Notes: generated by a model not told the origin, from the sequence alone. Shown: positions 16,862 through 25,432, counted from the first letter of the stretch. The stretch is DNA of 64,000 nucleotides from Streptomyces sp. NBC_01571 (GCF_026339875.1 NZ_JAPEPZ010000001.1:1178001-1242000); one strand, 5' to 3'. Program-made: numbers and translations.

Positions 16862-18130
16862 ATGACGCGAACCCCCATGCAGACCGAACACGGATCCGCG
16901 GACCCCGTGGCCGCCGCCTCCCGATGCACACCCGACTTCCGCGCCAATCCGCACCCCGTGTACGCGGAGTTGAGGAAGACCGCCCCGGTGTGCCCGCTGC
17001 AGCCGCCGCACGGCGTGGAAACCTATCTGATCACCCGTTACGACGACGCGCGCGCCGCGCTGGCCGACCCCCGGCTGAGCAAGGACATGTACGGCGCCCT
17101 CGACGCGTACCACAGCATCTTCGGCGACTCCTCCATCGCGCTCGACGACAACATGCTGTTCTCCGACCCGCCCAAGCACACCCGGCTGCGGAGGATCGTG
17201 CAGGGTGCCTTCACCCCGCGTCGCGTGGAATTGCTGCGCCCGCGTATCCAGCAGGTCACCGAGGACCTGCTGGAGCGCTGCCCGACCGACGCGTCCATCG
17301 ACCTGCTCCGGAACTTCGCGTTCCCGCTGCCGCTCCAGGTCATCTGCGAACTCCTCGGCGTGCCGGAGGACGAGCGCGAGCGCGCCCACCAGTGGGCGGG
17401 GACCGTGGCGAAGACCGGATTCGGCCCGGAGGCCAAGAAGGCGCTGGAGGAGGCCGAGGGGAAACTGCGCGACCTCTTGGTCGACCTCGTGGCGCGCAAG
17501 CGCAGCACGCCCGGCGACGACCTGATGAGCGCGCTCATCGCGGCCCAGGACCAGGACGGCGCTCTGACGGACCATGAGCTGGTCTCAACGGCGTGGGTGC
17601 TGTTCTTCGCGGGTCACAAGACCTCCGCGTACCTCATCGGCAACGCCGTGTTCCACCTGCTCTCGAAGCCGGACCAGCACCGCGCGGCCCTCGCGAGCCC
17701 CGAGGCCCTGAAGCAGGCCGTCGAAGAACTGCTGCGGTACGAAGGGTCGGTGGAGAGCTCCACCTTCCGCCACGCCACCGAGGACATCCCGATGCGCGGT
17801 GTGGTGATCCCCAAGGGCGCACTCGTCCAGATCGCCATCACCTCCGCCAACCGCGACCCGGAGGCGTACGCCGAACCCGAACGGCTCGACGTGTCACGCA
17901 CGGGAGGTCAGCCCCACCTGGCCTTCGGGCACGGCCCCCACTACTGCGTCGGGGCGCCGCTGGCCCGCCTGGAGATGCACATCGCGCTCACCACGCTGTT
18001 CCGCCGGTATCCCGAGATCACGCTGGCCGTGCCCCCGCACGAGGCGCGTTGGCTGACCGTGCCCTTCCCGGCGTTCCGCGGACTCGTCGAACTGCCCGTG
18101 GTCCTCGATCCGGAGCGGATCGCCGGCTGA
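16862..18130 (+). CDS. Cytochrome P450
   Basis: 422 residues from ATG 16862. Class I bacterial P450 signatures: the I-helix reads FFAGHKTS (Ala250-Gly251-His252-Lys253-Thr254), the K-helix ExxR is Glu289-LL-Arg292, and the heme loop is FGHGPHYCVGAPLARLE with the cysteine ligand at residue 362. The position before the I-helix Thr is usually Asp or Glu and helps proton delivery; here it is Lys, which is unusual and may mean altered oxygen activation or peroxygenase-like behaviour. No ferredoxin gene follows. Divergence from the FAD monooxygenase/amidohydrolase pair over a 222-bp shared promoter region suggests one pathway, perhaps oxidation of an aromatic or polyketide substrate. Confidence 0.95.
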   Translation: MTRTPMQTEHGSADPVAAASRCTPDFRANPHPVYAELRKTAPVCPLQPPHGVETYLITRYDDARAALADPRLSKDMYGALDAYHSIFGDSSIALDDNMLFSDPPKHTRLRRIVQGAFTPRRVELLRPRIQQVTEDLLERCPTDASIDLLRNFAFPLPLQVICELLGVPEDERERAHQWAGTVAKTGFGPEAKKALEEAEGKLRDLLVDLVARKRSTPGDDLMSALIAAQDQDGALTDHELVSTAWVLFFAGHKTSAYLIGNAVFHLLSKPDQHRAALASPEALKQAVEELLRYEGSVESSTFRHATEDIPMRGVVIPKGALVQIAITSANRDPEAYAEPERLDVSRTGGQPHLAFGHGPHYCVGAPLARLEMHIALTTLFRRYPEITLAVPPHEARWLTVPFPAFRGLVELPVVLDPERIAG

Positions 18131-18469
18131 ACACATCGCCGAACAGTACGCCCACCTGCCGCGGTCCGGCTCGTGGTCGGGTGCGACCACCGGGCCGACC
18201 ACGCATCGCACGCAGCGCTGGGCGACGGCGAACAACGCATGCGGCACTCCATTCCGTGCGCGGCCAACGCGCCACTCGATCAACCGGTCGTCGTCCAGGA
18301 TGCTGTCGGGCTCCTGGACGCCGAGGCGGAACCGCTGCCCGGACACGTTCGGTCCACGAGGAATCCGACGGCACACACGGCGTCTTCAGAGTCAGGATCG
18401 GCCCGTGCTCCCGGCCCGACCGTCGTCGGGGAACCGCAACCCCGGGCTCGCGGACCTGGTCGGCGGAGA
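18131..18469. other. Intergenic stretch before the MITE
   Basis: 339 bp following the P450. No confident coding frame and no clear terminator recognised. Confidence 0.4.
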
Positions 18470-18638
18470 CTAGTGCCGCGGCAGGCAACGTTCGCCCCGT
18501 CGCGACGCCCGGCACGCACTCTCGCCGCACCGGCCGAAAGCCCAAGTACGTCCGGTACGAGGACTTCCGGCCGGCACGCCGAGAGCACGCACCGGACGCC
18601 GCTCCTCGAAGGGCGAACGTTGCCTGCCGCGGCACTAG
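18470..18638. mobile_element. 169-bp MITE-like element with perfect terminal inverted repeats
   Basis: The two ends are perfect 28-bp inverted repeats (18470-18497 and 18611-18638). The outermost CTAG is palindromic and probably the target-site duplication, leaving 24-bp repeats that start TGCCGCGGCAGGC. The interior is also imperfectly self-complementary, so the whole element could fold into one long hairpin. It has no coding capacity, so it must be moved in trans. A CTAG target fits the YTAR duplication known for IS701-family elements; the assignment to that family is inference. It lies in non-coding DNA between the P450 and a small secreted protein gene. Confidence 0.88.
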
Positions 18639-18755
18639 GTACGCGTACGCCTGCCGGCTCTACGGGATTGCCGTATCCGCCGGTGGCCGAGCCGGCGTCA
18701 TGGGAGACGTCGGGCCCGACGCGGCACGCCGGGCCCGGTACTGGGTGCTGAGCCG

Positions 18756-19259
18756 TCAGCGCTGATAGATGGTGTGCACGCCCTTGGCCATCTTCGTGCA
18801 ACGGCCTCCGGTGCCGAGACCCTCGCGGACCCAGATCGTCCGTACACTCGACGCGAAGGTGTAGCCGCCCCCGGGACCGATACTTTTCCCGTTCTTGCTG
18901 CTCGTGTACACCCACTCGTCGCGCGTACCGCCGTCCGCGTACTTGGCGTGGATCTGGACGCAGGCCGCCTTGTGGTCGTACTTGGTGTCATACAGGGTCC
19001 CGTCCACCATGATCCGGCCATTGTCGAGGGGACCCCTGTGGCCGTGCGCCCATGCCCCCGGGATGTCTGACGCGTGGTGCGAGGCGGTCCACGCCTTGAA
19101 CGGCCCGCTGAACGGAACGGCGTGCGGGTTCATGCCGCCCGTCGAGGCGCTCGCCGAGGGCGCGAGGACCAGGCCCGCGCCGAGCGCGGTGACAGCCGCG
19201 GCGAGGACAACCCTCTTTCGTGCGGAGTTCTTTCGTGCGGAGTTCTTTCGTGCGTACAT
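18756..19259 (-). CDS. Small secreted hypothetical protein
   Basis: 167 residues from ATG 19259, chosen because GGAGG lies 11 nt upstream. The signal peptide has an unusually Lys/Arg-rich n-region made by tandem RKNSA units, then a hydrophobic core and a cleavage site after S-A-S-A. The mature part (about 130 residues) has two Cys, in DHKAACVQIHAKYAD and GTGGRCTKM, and strands such as RIMVDGTLYDTKYD and SVRTIWVREGLG, suggesting a small beta-sandwich held by a disulphide. Family not recognised. Monocistronic, with the upstream side facing the XRE/DUF2690 locus. Confidence 0.78.
   Translation of the reverse strand: MYARKNSARKNSARKRVVLAAAVTALGAGLVLAPSASASTGGMNPHAVPFSGPFKAWTASHHASDIPGAWAHGHRGPLDNGRIMVDGTLYDTKYDHKAACVQIHAKYADGGTRDEWVYTSSKNGKSIGPGGGYTFASSVRTIWVREGLGTGGRCTKMAKGVHTIYQR
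19213..19257. repeat. 15-bp tandem repeat in signal-peptide coding region
   Basis: Three tandem 15-bp units close to TTCTTTCGTGCGGAG encode RKNSA repeats at the very N-terminus on the minus strand. The middle unit is exact and the outer two differ in a few bases. A unit is five codons, so slippage would change n-region charge without breaking the frame. Confidence 0.8.
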
Positions 19260-19538
19260 GATGGTGATGACCTCCACGTGTTGAAGCCGTGCCGGGCGTG
19301 CGCTGTGCGGGATGTGCGCCCTGCCGCCCTACCGCCTGGCTGGTGTTCTCGCGCCATCGACCCTGCGGGACCGGCCCCCGAGCTCGCAAGAAAGGTCCGG
19401 CAGCAGGAAAAAAGCCGGGACGCCTCACGTGCTGACCTGTGAAAAGACGGTGCGGTCTGGCACCGTGCCGGGACAGTGCGGGACGCGCGGTGGGACATTG
19501 GTGGGGTACGCGAGACTAGGCCCGGGCGAGGGATGCTG

Positions 19539-20537
19539 ATGAGCCGATGGCAGCCGCTGCCGGATGAACTCCCTCCCCAGGCTTCCCGGTTGATCGAAGA
19601 GCTGCGGCTGTACAAGGACCGTGCGGGGCTGAGCCTGGCCTCGCTCGCCGCCAAGACCGCGTACAGCACCACCTCTTGGCACCGCTACCTCAACGGACAC
19701 AAGCTGCCCCCGTGGCGGGCGGTCAAGCTTCTCGGCCGGCTGGCCGACGCGGACCAGGGGCGATTACGTGTCCTCTGGGAGTCGGCTGCGGTGGCCTGGC
19801 AGGACAAGACCACCGAACTCGGCGGCACCACCGACGGGGACGCGGCTCCTCCCGGGGCGTCGAAGAGCGAGCAGGCACCGCCTGACCCGCCTGGATCCAC
19901 CCCTGCCCCCGGGAGTCCTGGGACAACGGTCGCCGCTGTCGTGGGCCGAAGGGTCATGGCCGCCGGTGCCGTCATCGGAGCCGGCGCCCTGTTCACCGTT
20001 CTGGCTCTCCTTCACCCCTGGACCGGCGGCCCCGGCAGACCGCCCGCGCCGCGTGGGGCACCGCCGGGCGCACCGACGTGGCCGTGGCCGCTGCGGTCGT
20101 CGGACGCGGGGGCTGCGGGAGTAGGGTGCCGCGGTCACGCCTGCCAGGGACAGGACCCCTACCGGGAGAGGTGTGACCGCTTCAGCACGGTCGTGCACGC
20201 GCTGCGCACCTACGGGACCGTCCTCACCCTCCGGTACAGCCCGGCCTGCCATACGGTGTGGGCCGAGGCGGGACCGGCTCGGGGAACGGAGCGACTGCTC
20301 GTCGCCGCCCAGGGCTCCGCCACCCAGCATGCGCTCCCCGGCGCCTCGCGCACCGCCATGACGGTCGCGACTCCGCGCGGAGCGCTGGCCTGTCTCGTCA
20401 TCTCGACTCGAGGAGATCACCCGGACGGCTCGGACAGCGCGGACGGCGGGGCGGATCAGGCGGTCGACCACCAGCTCTGTGTGACGGAGCACGACAGCTG
20501 GGCGGACCCGGTCAGCGGCGACAGCTCGCCAGGGTGA
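19539..20537 (+). CDS. XRE-type HTH protein with TM and DUF2690 domain
   Basis: 332 residues from ATG 19539 (GGCGAGGG upstream). Residues 1-95 form an XRE-like helix-turn-helix: LIEELRLYKDRAGLSLASLA, then YSTTSWHRYLNGHKLPPWRA. A Pro-rich linker leads to one transmembrane segment (about 137-158, AVIGAGALFTVLALL). Beyond it is an extracytoplasmic DUF2690-like domain with Cys pairs (GCRGHACQGQDPYRERCD, then LRYSPACHTVW). A DNA-binding domain inside and a Cys-stabilised domain outside suggest a one-protein membrane sensor, but the ligand is unknown. It is paralogous to the protein at 21159-22172. Its stop overlaps by 26 bp the stop of the convergent peptidoglycan-binding protein gene. Confidence 0.88.
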   Translation: MSRWQPLPDELPPQASRLIEELRLYKDRAGLSLASLAAKTAYSTTSWHRYLNGHKLPPWRAVKLLGRLADADQGRLRVLWESAAVAWQDKTTELGGTTDGDAAPPGASKSEQAPPDPPGSTPAPGSPGTTVAAVVGRRVMAAGAVIGAGALFTVLALLHPWTGGPGRPPAPRGAPPGAPTWPWPLRSSDAGAAGVGCRGHACQGQDPYRERCDRFSTVVHALRTYGTVLTLRYSPACHTVWAEAGPARGTERLLVAAQGSATQHALPGASRTAMTVATPRGALACLVISTRGDHPDGSDSADGGADQAVDHQLCVTEHDSWADPVSGDSSPG

Positions 20538-21066
20538 CCTCGTTCGTCCGCAGCCCGTGGAAACGGCCCGCGTCGTACACCTCGTACACCCCACCGCGAC
20601 CACGGAGCAACGGCAGGGTGTACCTCTCACCGCGGTACGCCGTCCACGGCGGCACCGAGACAAGCCTTCGGGCCGCGAAGCCGAACGTTACCGCGCCGAC
20701 GATTCCGTCGACGCCGAGGCCGTGGTTCGTCTGCCACGTCTGGGTCGCCCTGCTCGTGGCGGCGTCGAACGAGCAGGTGATGCCGGAGCCGGGCAGGTAG
20801 CCGTCCGCCCACAGGATTGCCTGCCACAGCCCGACCAGATCGCTGCGCGGCACCCGGCCCACCTCCAAGAGCGGTTCCTCGCTCCAGTCGTCGGAAAAGG
20901 CGCCGGACCCGATCACATACGTCGCGTGATCGGTGGGTGGCGCGCTCGCGGCACACGTCGCAGCGAAGACGACCGAGCAGACGGCGGCCGACACCGCCGC
21001 CCGTCGGCCGACACCGCCGGACAGGTTCATCCACCTGTCATACCGCGCTCGCTGACGCTCCGTCAT
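20512..21066 (-). CDS. Secreted peptidoglycan-binding (PG_binding_1) protein
   Basis: About 184 residues. Start uncertain: ATG 21066 is chosen because it gives an Arg-rich n-region before the signal sequence ending C-A-A-S-A; ATG 21030 is also possible and no candidate has a good ribosome-binding site. The mature protein carries a PF01471-like three-helix domain: GLWQAILWADGYLPGSG, then TQTWQTNHGLGVDGIVGAVT, the Q-x-x-x-G-L-x-V-D-G-I-V-G pattern that binds wall peptide. A beta-rich tail follows. It has no hydrolase domain, so it is a binding protein only. It sits between two XRE/DUF2690 paralogues on the opposite strand, suggesting that their outer domains and this protein work at the wall together. 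Confidence 0.78.
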   Translation of the reverse strand: MTERQRARYDRWMNLSGGVGRRAAVSAAVCSVVFAATCAASAPPTDHATYVIGSGAFSDDWSEEPLLEVGRVPRSDLVGLWQAILWADGYLPGSGITCSFDAATSRATQTWQTNHGLGVDGIVGAVTFGFAARRLVSVPPWTAYRGERYTLPLLRGRGGVYEVYDAGRFHGLRTNEVTLASCRR

Positions 21067-21158
21067 CACCTTGGCGCGATCCATCCCCAGGGGTTTGCTC
21101 GGGACCGCGCTTCCAGCAGGGTGGGAGCCATAAGGGGTGAGAACGACCGAGGGGGAAC

Positions 21159-22172
21159 ATGGCCGACTGGAAACCGCTTCCCGACACACTCGAACCCGAC
21201 GTGCGGGCCCTCGTCGAGCAGTTGCGCCGGCTCAAGGACCGCAGCGGTCTGAGCCTGGCCGCACTGGCAGAGCGCACACTGCACAGCAAGTCGTCATGGG
21301 AGCGGTATCTCAACGGCAGGTCACTGCCTCCCCCGCAGGCCGCGGAAGCGTTGGCGCGGATGGTCGGCGCGGACCCGGCGCGGCTTGCCGCGCTGTGGGA
21401 GCTGGCGGCACGGGCCTGGAGCCGACAGCGCTCGCCCGAGCGGCGGGAACACTCGGGGCCCGCCACATCTCCCAAGTCCGCGAAGGCCCCCGAGCACGTC
21501 GAATCCCCTGAGCCCGTTGAGCCGGGTACGTCCTCTGACATCCCGCCGGAGACCGATGCTGCCCGGTTCTCGGCCGACGCGGCCGCGGGACCAACGTCTC
21601 GTGTACTCCCACGGAAGCCGTGGACCAGCCGCACCCGCCGCTGGATCGTGCCGGCCGCCGCCATGGTTCTCATCATCGGCGGAGTCACCGTCGCGCTGCG
21701 GGTGACGCACCCTGCCGGGGATCCGACCGAAACCCATCGGTCTTCCGCCACGGGTGGCTCCGGAACGAACGAGCTCGACATCACTTGCTTCGAGCAGAGC
21801 TGTACGGGCAAGGACCCGAAAACGGAGGGATGCGGCGACCCCTGGACCTCCGCCCTCACCAAGGTCCAAGGCGTCTACGTCGAGTTGCGCTACAGCGACT
21901 CCTGCAAGGCCGCCTGGACACGCATCAGTTGGGGAGACGTCGGCGACATCGCGCGTGTCGTGTCCGCGAAAGGCACGATCCGCCAGAGGCGGGTGCACTA
22001 CGACACCGACGTCTACAGTCCGATGGTCGCGGCCGACACGCCGTCCGACGCCAGGGCCTGCACCATCCTCACCTCCGGTGCGCACGGCTGCACCGAGCCA
22101 GGCGGCACGGTACGGCTCACCCCACCTCCCGATCCGCCGCCGCCCAACTCGCCCTCCGCAACGCGCCATTGA
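21159..22172 (+). CDS. XRE-type HTH protein with TM and DUF2690 domain, second copy
   Basis: 337 residues; GAGGGGG precedes ATG 21159. Same architecture as the 19539 gene: HTH at 1-90 (LVEQLRRLKDRSGLSLAALA, SKSSWERYLNGRSLPPPQAA), a Ser/Pro/Glu-rich linker, one membrane segment (about 165-187, VPAAAMVLIIGGVTVAL) and a C-terminal DUF2690-like domain with SCTGKDPKTEGCGD, VELRYSDSCKAAW and CTILTSGAHGC. Conserved Cys suggest disulphides outside. The two copies share layout and motifs but differ in linker and C-terminal detail, so they may sense different ligands or form a heterodimer. A strong bidirectional hairpin lies downstream. Confidence 0.88.
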   Translation: MADWKPLPDTLEPDVRALVEQLRRLKDRSGLSLAALAERTLHSKSSWERYLNGRSLPPPQAAEALARMVGADPARLAALWELAARAWSRQRSPERREHSGPATSPKSAKAPEHVESPEPVEPGTSSDIPPETDAARFSADAAAGPTSRVLPRKPWTSRTRRWIVPAAAMVLIIGGVTVALRVTHPAGDPTETHRSSATGGSGTNELDITCFEQSCTGKDPKTEGCGDPWTSALTKVQGVYVELRYSDSCKAAWTRISWGDVGDIARVVSAKGTIRQRRVHYDTDVYSPMVAADTPSDARACTILTSGAHGCTEPGGTVRLTPPPDPPPPNSPSATRH

Positions 22173-22363
22173 GGACCCATCTCGCTCGAACAGGCGTCGC
22201 GGGCCCGTCAGGTCACGTCAGGAACTCCCGGTCCGGACCTTGTGAAGCATCCCGTTGATCACCTCAAGGCATCTTTCGACTGCGTCCCACCTGGACATCT
22301 CCCCCGGACCATCAAGATCTATGGTCAGAGTGTCCACTCCAAAGGAACAGCGTCCTGACTGCC

Positions 22364-22399
22364 GTGGTGCCTGCCGCAGTTCGCTGCGGCAGGCACCAC
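22364..22399. terminator. Strong bidirectional terminator hairpin
   Basis: GTGGTGCCTGCCGCAG and CTGCGGCAGGCACCAC make a perfect 16-bp stem closed by a TTCG tetraloop. It lies between two convergent genes (stops at 22172 and 22472), so it can serve both. Confidence 0.85.
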
Positions 22400-22471
22400 C
22401 ATGTTCTGGACGTGAACACCGCCGGCAGCCTTGCCGTGATGTCACCGGGCGAGCGTCGCCCGAGGCGTCAA

Positions 22472-25171
22472 CTAGCGCGAGGTGACCTCGTAGCTTCTGT
22501 ACTGCTTCACCTTCAGGTGGACGTAGCCGGATTCAAGGTGCCCAGCGGTGACTCCCGGCGCCGAGGTGAAGGCCCCGTGGCGCCACACCACCTTGCCGTT
22601 GACGGCGACGGTCTGGGCCCGCCCGGAGACCGGGATGGCGATGGTGCCGCTGGTGCCCTTGGGGGCGTCGACGGTCAGGGTGAACCGGCCTTCGCCAGTC
22701 CTTGCGGCCCAGCGGACGCCGATGTCTCCGTGCGGAGTAGGAACACTTCCGCGCGCCCAGGTGAGGTCTCCGGGGCTGGGTTGGACCGTCCAACTGGTGT
22801 ATCCCGCGGTATCCGGACGAACGCCCAGGACGTAGCTGGACAGTGCGGAGGTCGGGGCTGTGGACCATCCGTGGGACAGGCTCGCTCCCGACCCGAGGCC
22901 GGGTGTGCCGTCGCGGCCGGAGATGTTCTCCCACATGGTCCCGGTCTGGTTCGGTCCGGGAGCGATCATGTGACCCCACACATCGTGCAGGAGCTCTTGT
23001 GCGTTCGCGGTGTCGCCCGCCGCCAGGCGTGCCTGGAGTTCGAACCCGCTGACGAAGGGGCTGACCAAGTCCCTGTTGCCGGCGTCGGAGGAGAAGGGAA
23101 GCGGTCCGTAAGGCGTGGTCCACAGGGCGGACTTGAGCCTGGCGAGGATCTCCGCCTGCTTCGAGGACGGCGCGACTCCGTACAGGACTGCCAGGGCGTT
23201 GGCGTCCTGGGCGACTCCGGACTGAGTGTCGCTGATTTTGTAGAGGCCACTCTTCGGGTCGTAGAGGCGTTCGTTGATCCGCGTCCGCAACGCCTCGGCG
23301 TCGGCCTTGTAGGCAGCGGCTTGTGAGGCGTCTCCTGCCGCGGTGGCCAGTGCCGCACCGTCCAGCAGCGTCTTGTAGTAGAGGATGTTGTAGGCGGAGA
23401 CCTCGCCACCCTTGTCGCTGTCGTAGAAGTCCCAGTCTGCGCCGTCGACTCCGGCTCTGGTCGAGAACAGGCCGTTCCCGTCCAACCGTGTGGCGTTCCA
23501 AGCGAGTTCACGCTTGACGATGGGCCATTCCTTGGCGACGAAATCCTTGTCGCCGGTGTGGAGGTAGTAACTTGCCAGGCCTGCAACGAAGTACATGGAG
23601 TACGTGGCCGAGTAGGTGGTCGTGTCGCCCGGGGTGAGCGGTCCGAGGTGCGGCACGCTTGCCGGGTGGAGGGCGCCGGGAACGAATCCGCTGGAAAGCT
23701 GCCGGCTGCCCAGCAGGTTCAGGGACTGCTTGATGTACTCCGGATTGTTCACGGAGTAGTAGTCGGTGAGGCCCTCCACCAGGATGTCGCCGCTCCAGAT
23801 TGCACGGTCACGCCTGGCTCCGTCGAGGACCGACGCGAGCGCGTTGGACCCCGGAGGAGTGAAGTCAGCGAGCGCGGCAGGCGTGGACAGAGGACTGCTG
23901 TAGAGCGTCTTGCCTGTACCGCTGACGACAGTGAGGTCCTTGAAGGCCGCCTCCTCGTCGCCGAACTCACGAAACCCTATGGTCCCGGTCGGATAGGCAA
24001 CGGCGCCGGAGGGCAGAGCCGATATGTCGGCGCGGTCGACCTGCCTGCCGTCCAGCAAGATCGTCATGCTGGTTCCGGACACCGTGGTGGCCACCGTGTG
24101 CCAGGTGCCCTCGTTCACGGACGACGGCAGAGTCACAGAGCCGAGGCTCGTGTAGGCCCCGTCATGGACATTGAACTTCTGCAGCGTATTCGGAGCGCCG
24201 CCGGTGTCGGTGCTGTCGTCAAGGATGAACAGGTAGCCGTTCTGCGAGTTCTGCGCGCGAACCATCCATCCGGCCTGGTTGTGAACGATCTTGGTCTGGA
24301 AGGTCGTCGTGTAGTCGCTCCAGTCGGACCCGCGGTTCAGGACCCCGGCACCGTCATTGATCTTCGACCCGCCGGCATCCATGGCACCGTCCCGGACGGA
24401 CCAGGTCCCGGGAAGGGAGTTGGTCGGAACGAGATTGGTCTGCAAGGTGTAGGCACCGGCATACCAGATCTTGTTCAACTCGTCCGAACTCGAGAGGAAG
24501 TGACCCCCGTACCCGTCGGCTTGGGTGCGGTCGGCGATGTACTTGATTCCGACCTTGCTCAGCGTGAGGCGACCCGGCGTGGAGAGCGTGATCTGCTCGT
24601 ACCGCTCGCCTCCCTGCGCGGAGCGGTTGGTGATCGTGCCCGGCCCGGACACCTGGTAGGTGTTGAACCGGGAGCCGTCGCCGTCGGCCCAGGGCGGCGA
24701 CCCGTCACCGGACGGACTCATGTACTGCAGGCCCTCGCTGTACGCCGCTTTCAGGGTCGGAGACCCGGACTTGGCGGAGACGGTGAAGTAGGGCAGACCG
24801 CCTACCTCTTGGCCGTAGTCGAGAAGGACGGTAGGTGCTTCTCCGCCGCCGTCGTAGGTCAGCGTCGCTCCGCCGGAACCACCGCACAGAAGGTTTCGGG
24901 CGCCTTCGACGGCGCCTGTTGTGCTGACCACGGACACCGGGCACACGTCGGCACGCTTCGGTGTCCGGACGTACTCCCGCCAGTCACTCGTGGCCCGGGG
25001 CGACTTGGACCGGGCCGCGTGTTCCGCGGAGACGGGAGCCGACGTCGCCGCTGCGGCGGACATTGCCATCGGCTGGGCGAGCAGGGCGACGACGAGGGCA
25101 AGGCCCAGCGAGAACGCCGCACCAGCCAAACCGCGTCTGCGGGGCAGACGCCTTCTACCGGAAATGATCAC
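22472..25171 (-). CDS. Secreted GH78-type alpha-L-rhamnosidase with inserted lectin-like domain
   Basis: 899 residues from GTG 25171 (CGGAG five nt upstream); an ATG at 25285 would overlap a likely operator. Residues 1-42 are a signal peptide. A beta-sandwich follows (to about 245), then an insert of about 190 residues of LamG/DUF1080-like fold (DWSDYTTTFQTKI, WMVRAQNSQNGYLFILDD, TWHTVATTVSG, GTIGFREFGDEEAAFKDL). After this the GH78 (alpha/alpha)6 barrel resumes: VLDGARRDRAIWSGDILVEG with the conserved acidic cluster, DWDFYDSDKGGEVSAYN, and WENISGRDGTPG. The C-terminal GH78 beta-domain (DLTWARGSVPTPHGDIGVRW) ends the protein. It should release terminal rhamnose from plant, fungal or bacterial glycans outside the cell. 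Monocistronic. Confidence 0.88.
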   Translation of the reverse strand: MIISGRRRLPRRRGLAGAAFSLGLALVVALLAQPMAMSAAAATSAPVSAEHAARSKSPRATSDWREYVRTPKRADVCPVSVVSTTGAVEGARNLLCGGSGGATLTYDGGGEAPTVLLDYGQEVGGLPYFTVSAKSGSPTLKAAYSEGLQYMSPSGDGSPPWADGDGSRFNTYQVSGPGTITNRSAQGGERYEQITLSTPGRLTLSKVGIKYIADRTQADGYGGHFLSSSDELNKIWYAGAYTLQTNLVPTNSLPGTWSVRDGAMDAGGSKINDGAGVLNRGSDWSDYTTTFQTKIVHNQAGWMVRAQNSQNGYLFILDDSTDTGGAPNTLQKFNVHDGAYTSLGSVTLPSSVNEGTWHTVATTVSGTSMTILLDGRQVDRADISALPSGAVAYPTGTIGFREFGDEEAAFKDLTVVSGTGKTLYSSPLSTPAALADFTPPGSNALASVLDGARRDRAIWSGDILVEGLTDYYSVNNPEYIKQSLNLLGSRQLSSGFVPGALHPASVPHLGPLTPGDTTTYSATYSMYFVAGLASYYLHTGDKDFVAKEWPIVKRELAWNATRLDGNGLFSTRAGVDGADWDFYDSDKGGEVSAYNILYYKTLLDGAALATAAGDASQAAAYKADAEALRTRINERLYDPKSGLYKISDTQSGVAQDANALAVLYGVAPSSKQAEILARLKSALWTTPYGPLPFSSDAGNRDLVSPFVSGFELQARLAAGDTANAQELLHDVWGHMIAPGPNQTGTMWENISGRDGTPGLGSGASLSHGWSTAPTSALSSYVLGVRPDTAGYTSWTVQPSPGDLTWARGSVPTPHGDIGVRWAARTGEGRFTLTVDAPKGTSGTIAIPVSGRAQTVAVNGKVVWRHGAFTSAPGVTAGHLESGYVHLKVKQYRSYEVTSR

Positions 25172-25272
25172 GCGGACTCCGAGGTTGCGATGCTGCCTTG
25201 ATGGCCCGGACGCGACGGCGCTTACCGAAGAACGCGCAGGCCAGAGTGGGTTCGTGACGGTCCGAAAGTTTT

Positions 25273-25299
25273 TGAAACGATTCATTTCGATTCTGCAAG
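25273..25299 (-). promoter_or_regulatory. Candidate operator upstream of the rhamnosidase gene
   Basis: TGAAACGATTCA (25273-25284) is a near-palindrome close to LacI-type operator sequences, about 100 bp upstream of the chosen start. ATTCTGCAAG (25290-25299) next to it also occurs upstream of the second GH87 gene at 49790-49799. Binding is inferred. Confidence 0.35.
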
Positions 25300-25432
25300 A
25301 CGCAACGTATGCAGAAGCCGTAAGCGCGTCAACCCATAGCGCAGGACTCGTCGCGTCAACCAGGCCCAGCGGCGGGCCGGGGATCCAGAGGCAGATCGAT
25401 GAGGCCCGGAGATGACGTCATGACCGTCCAGC

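Noticed and set aside
14471..18130. A 1219-codon open frame on the plus strand covering the P450
   Set aside because: Only the part from 16862 codes for the P450. The first 2.4 kb is antisense to the monooxygenase and amidohydrolase genes and has Arg/Gly-rich shadow composition.
25285..25287. ATG 25285 as the rhamnosidase start
   Set aside because: It would add 38 residues before the signal peptide, lacks a ribosome-binding site and abuts a palindromic candidate operator; GTG 25171 has CGGAG at good spacing.
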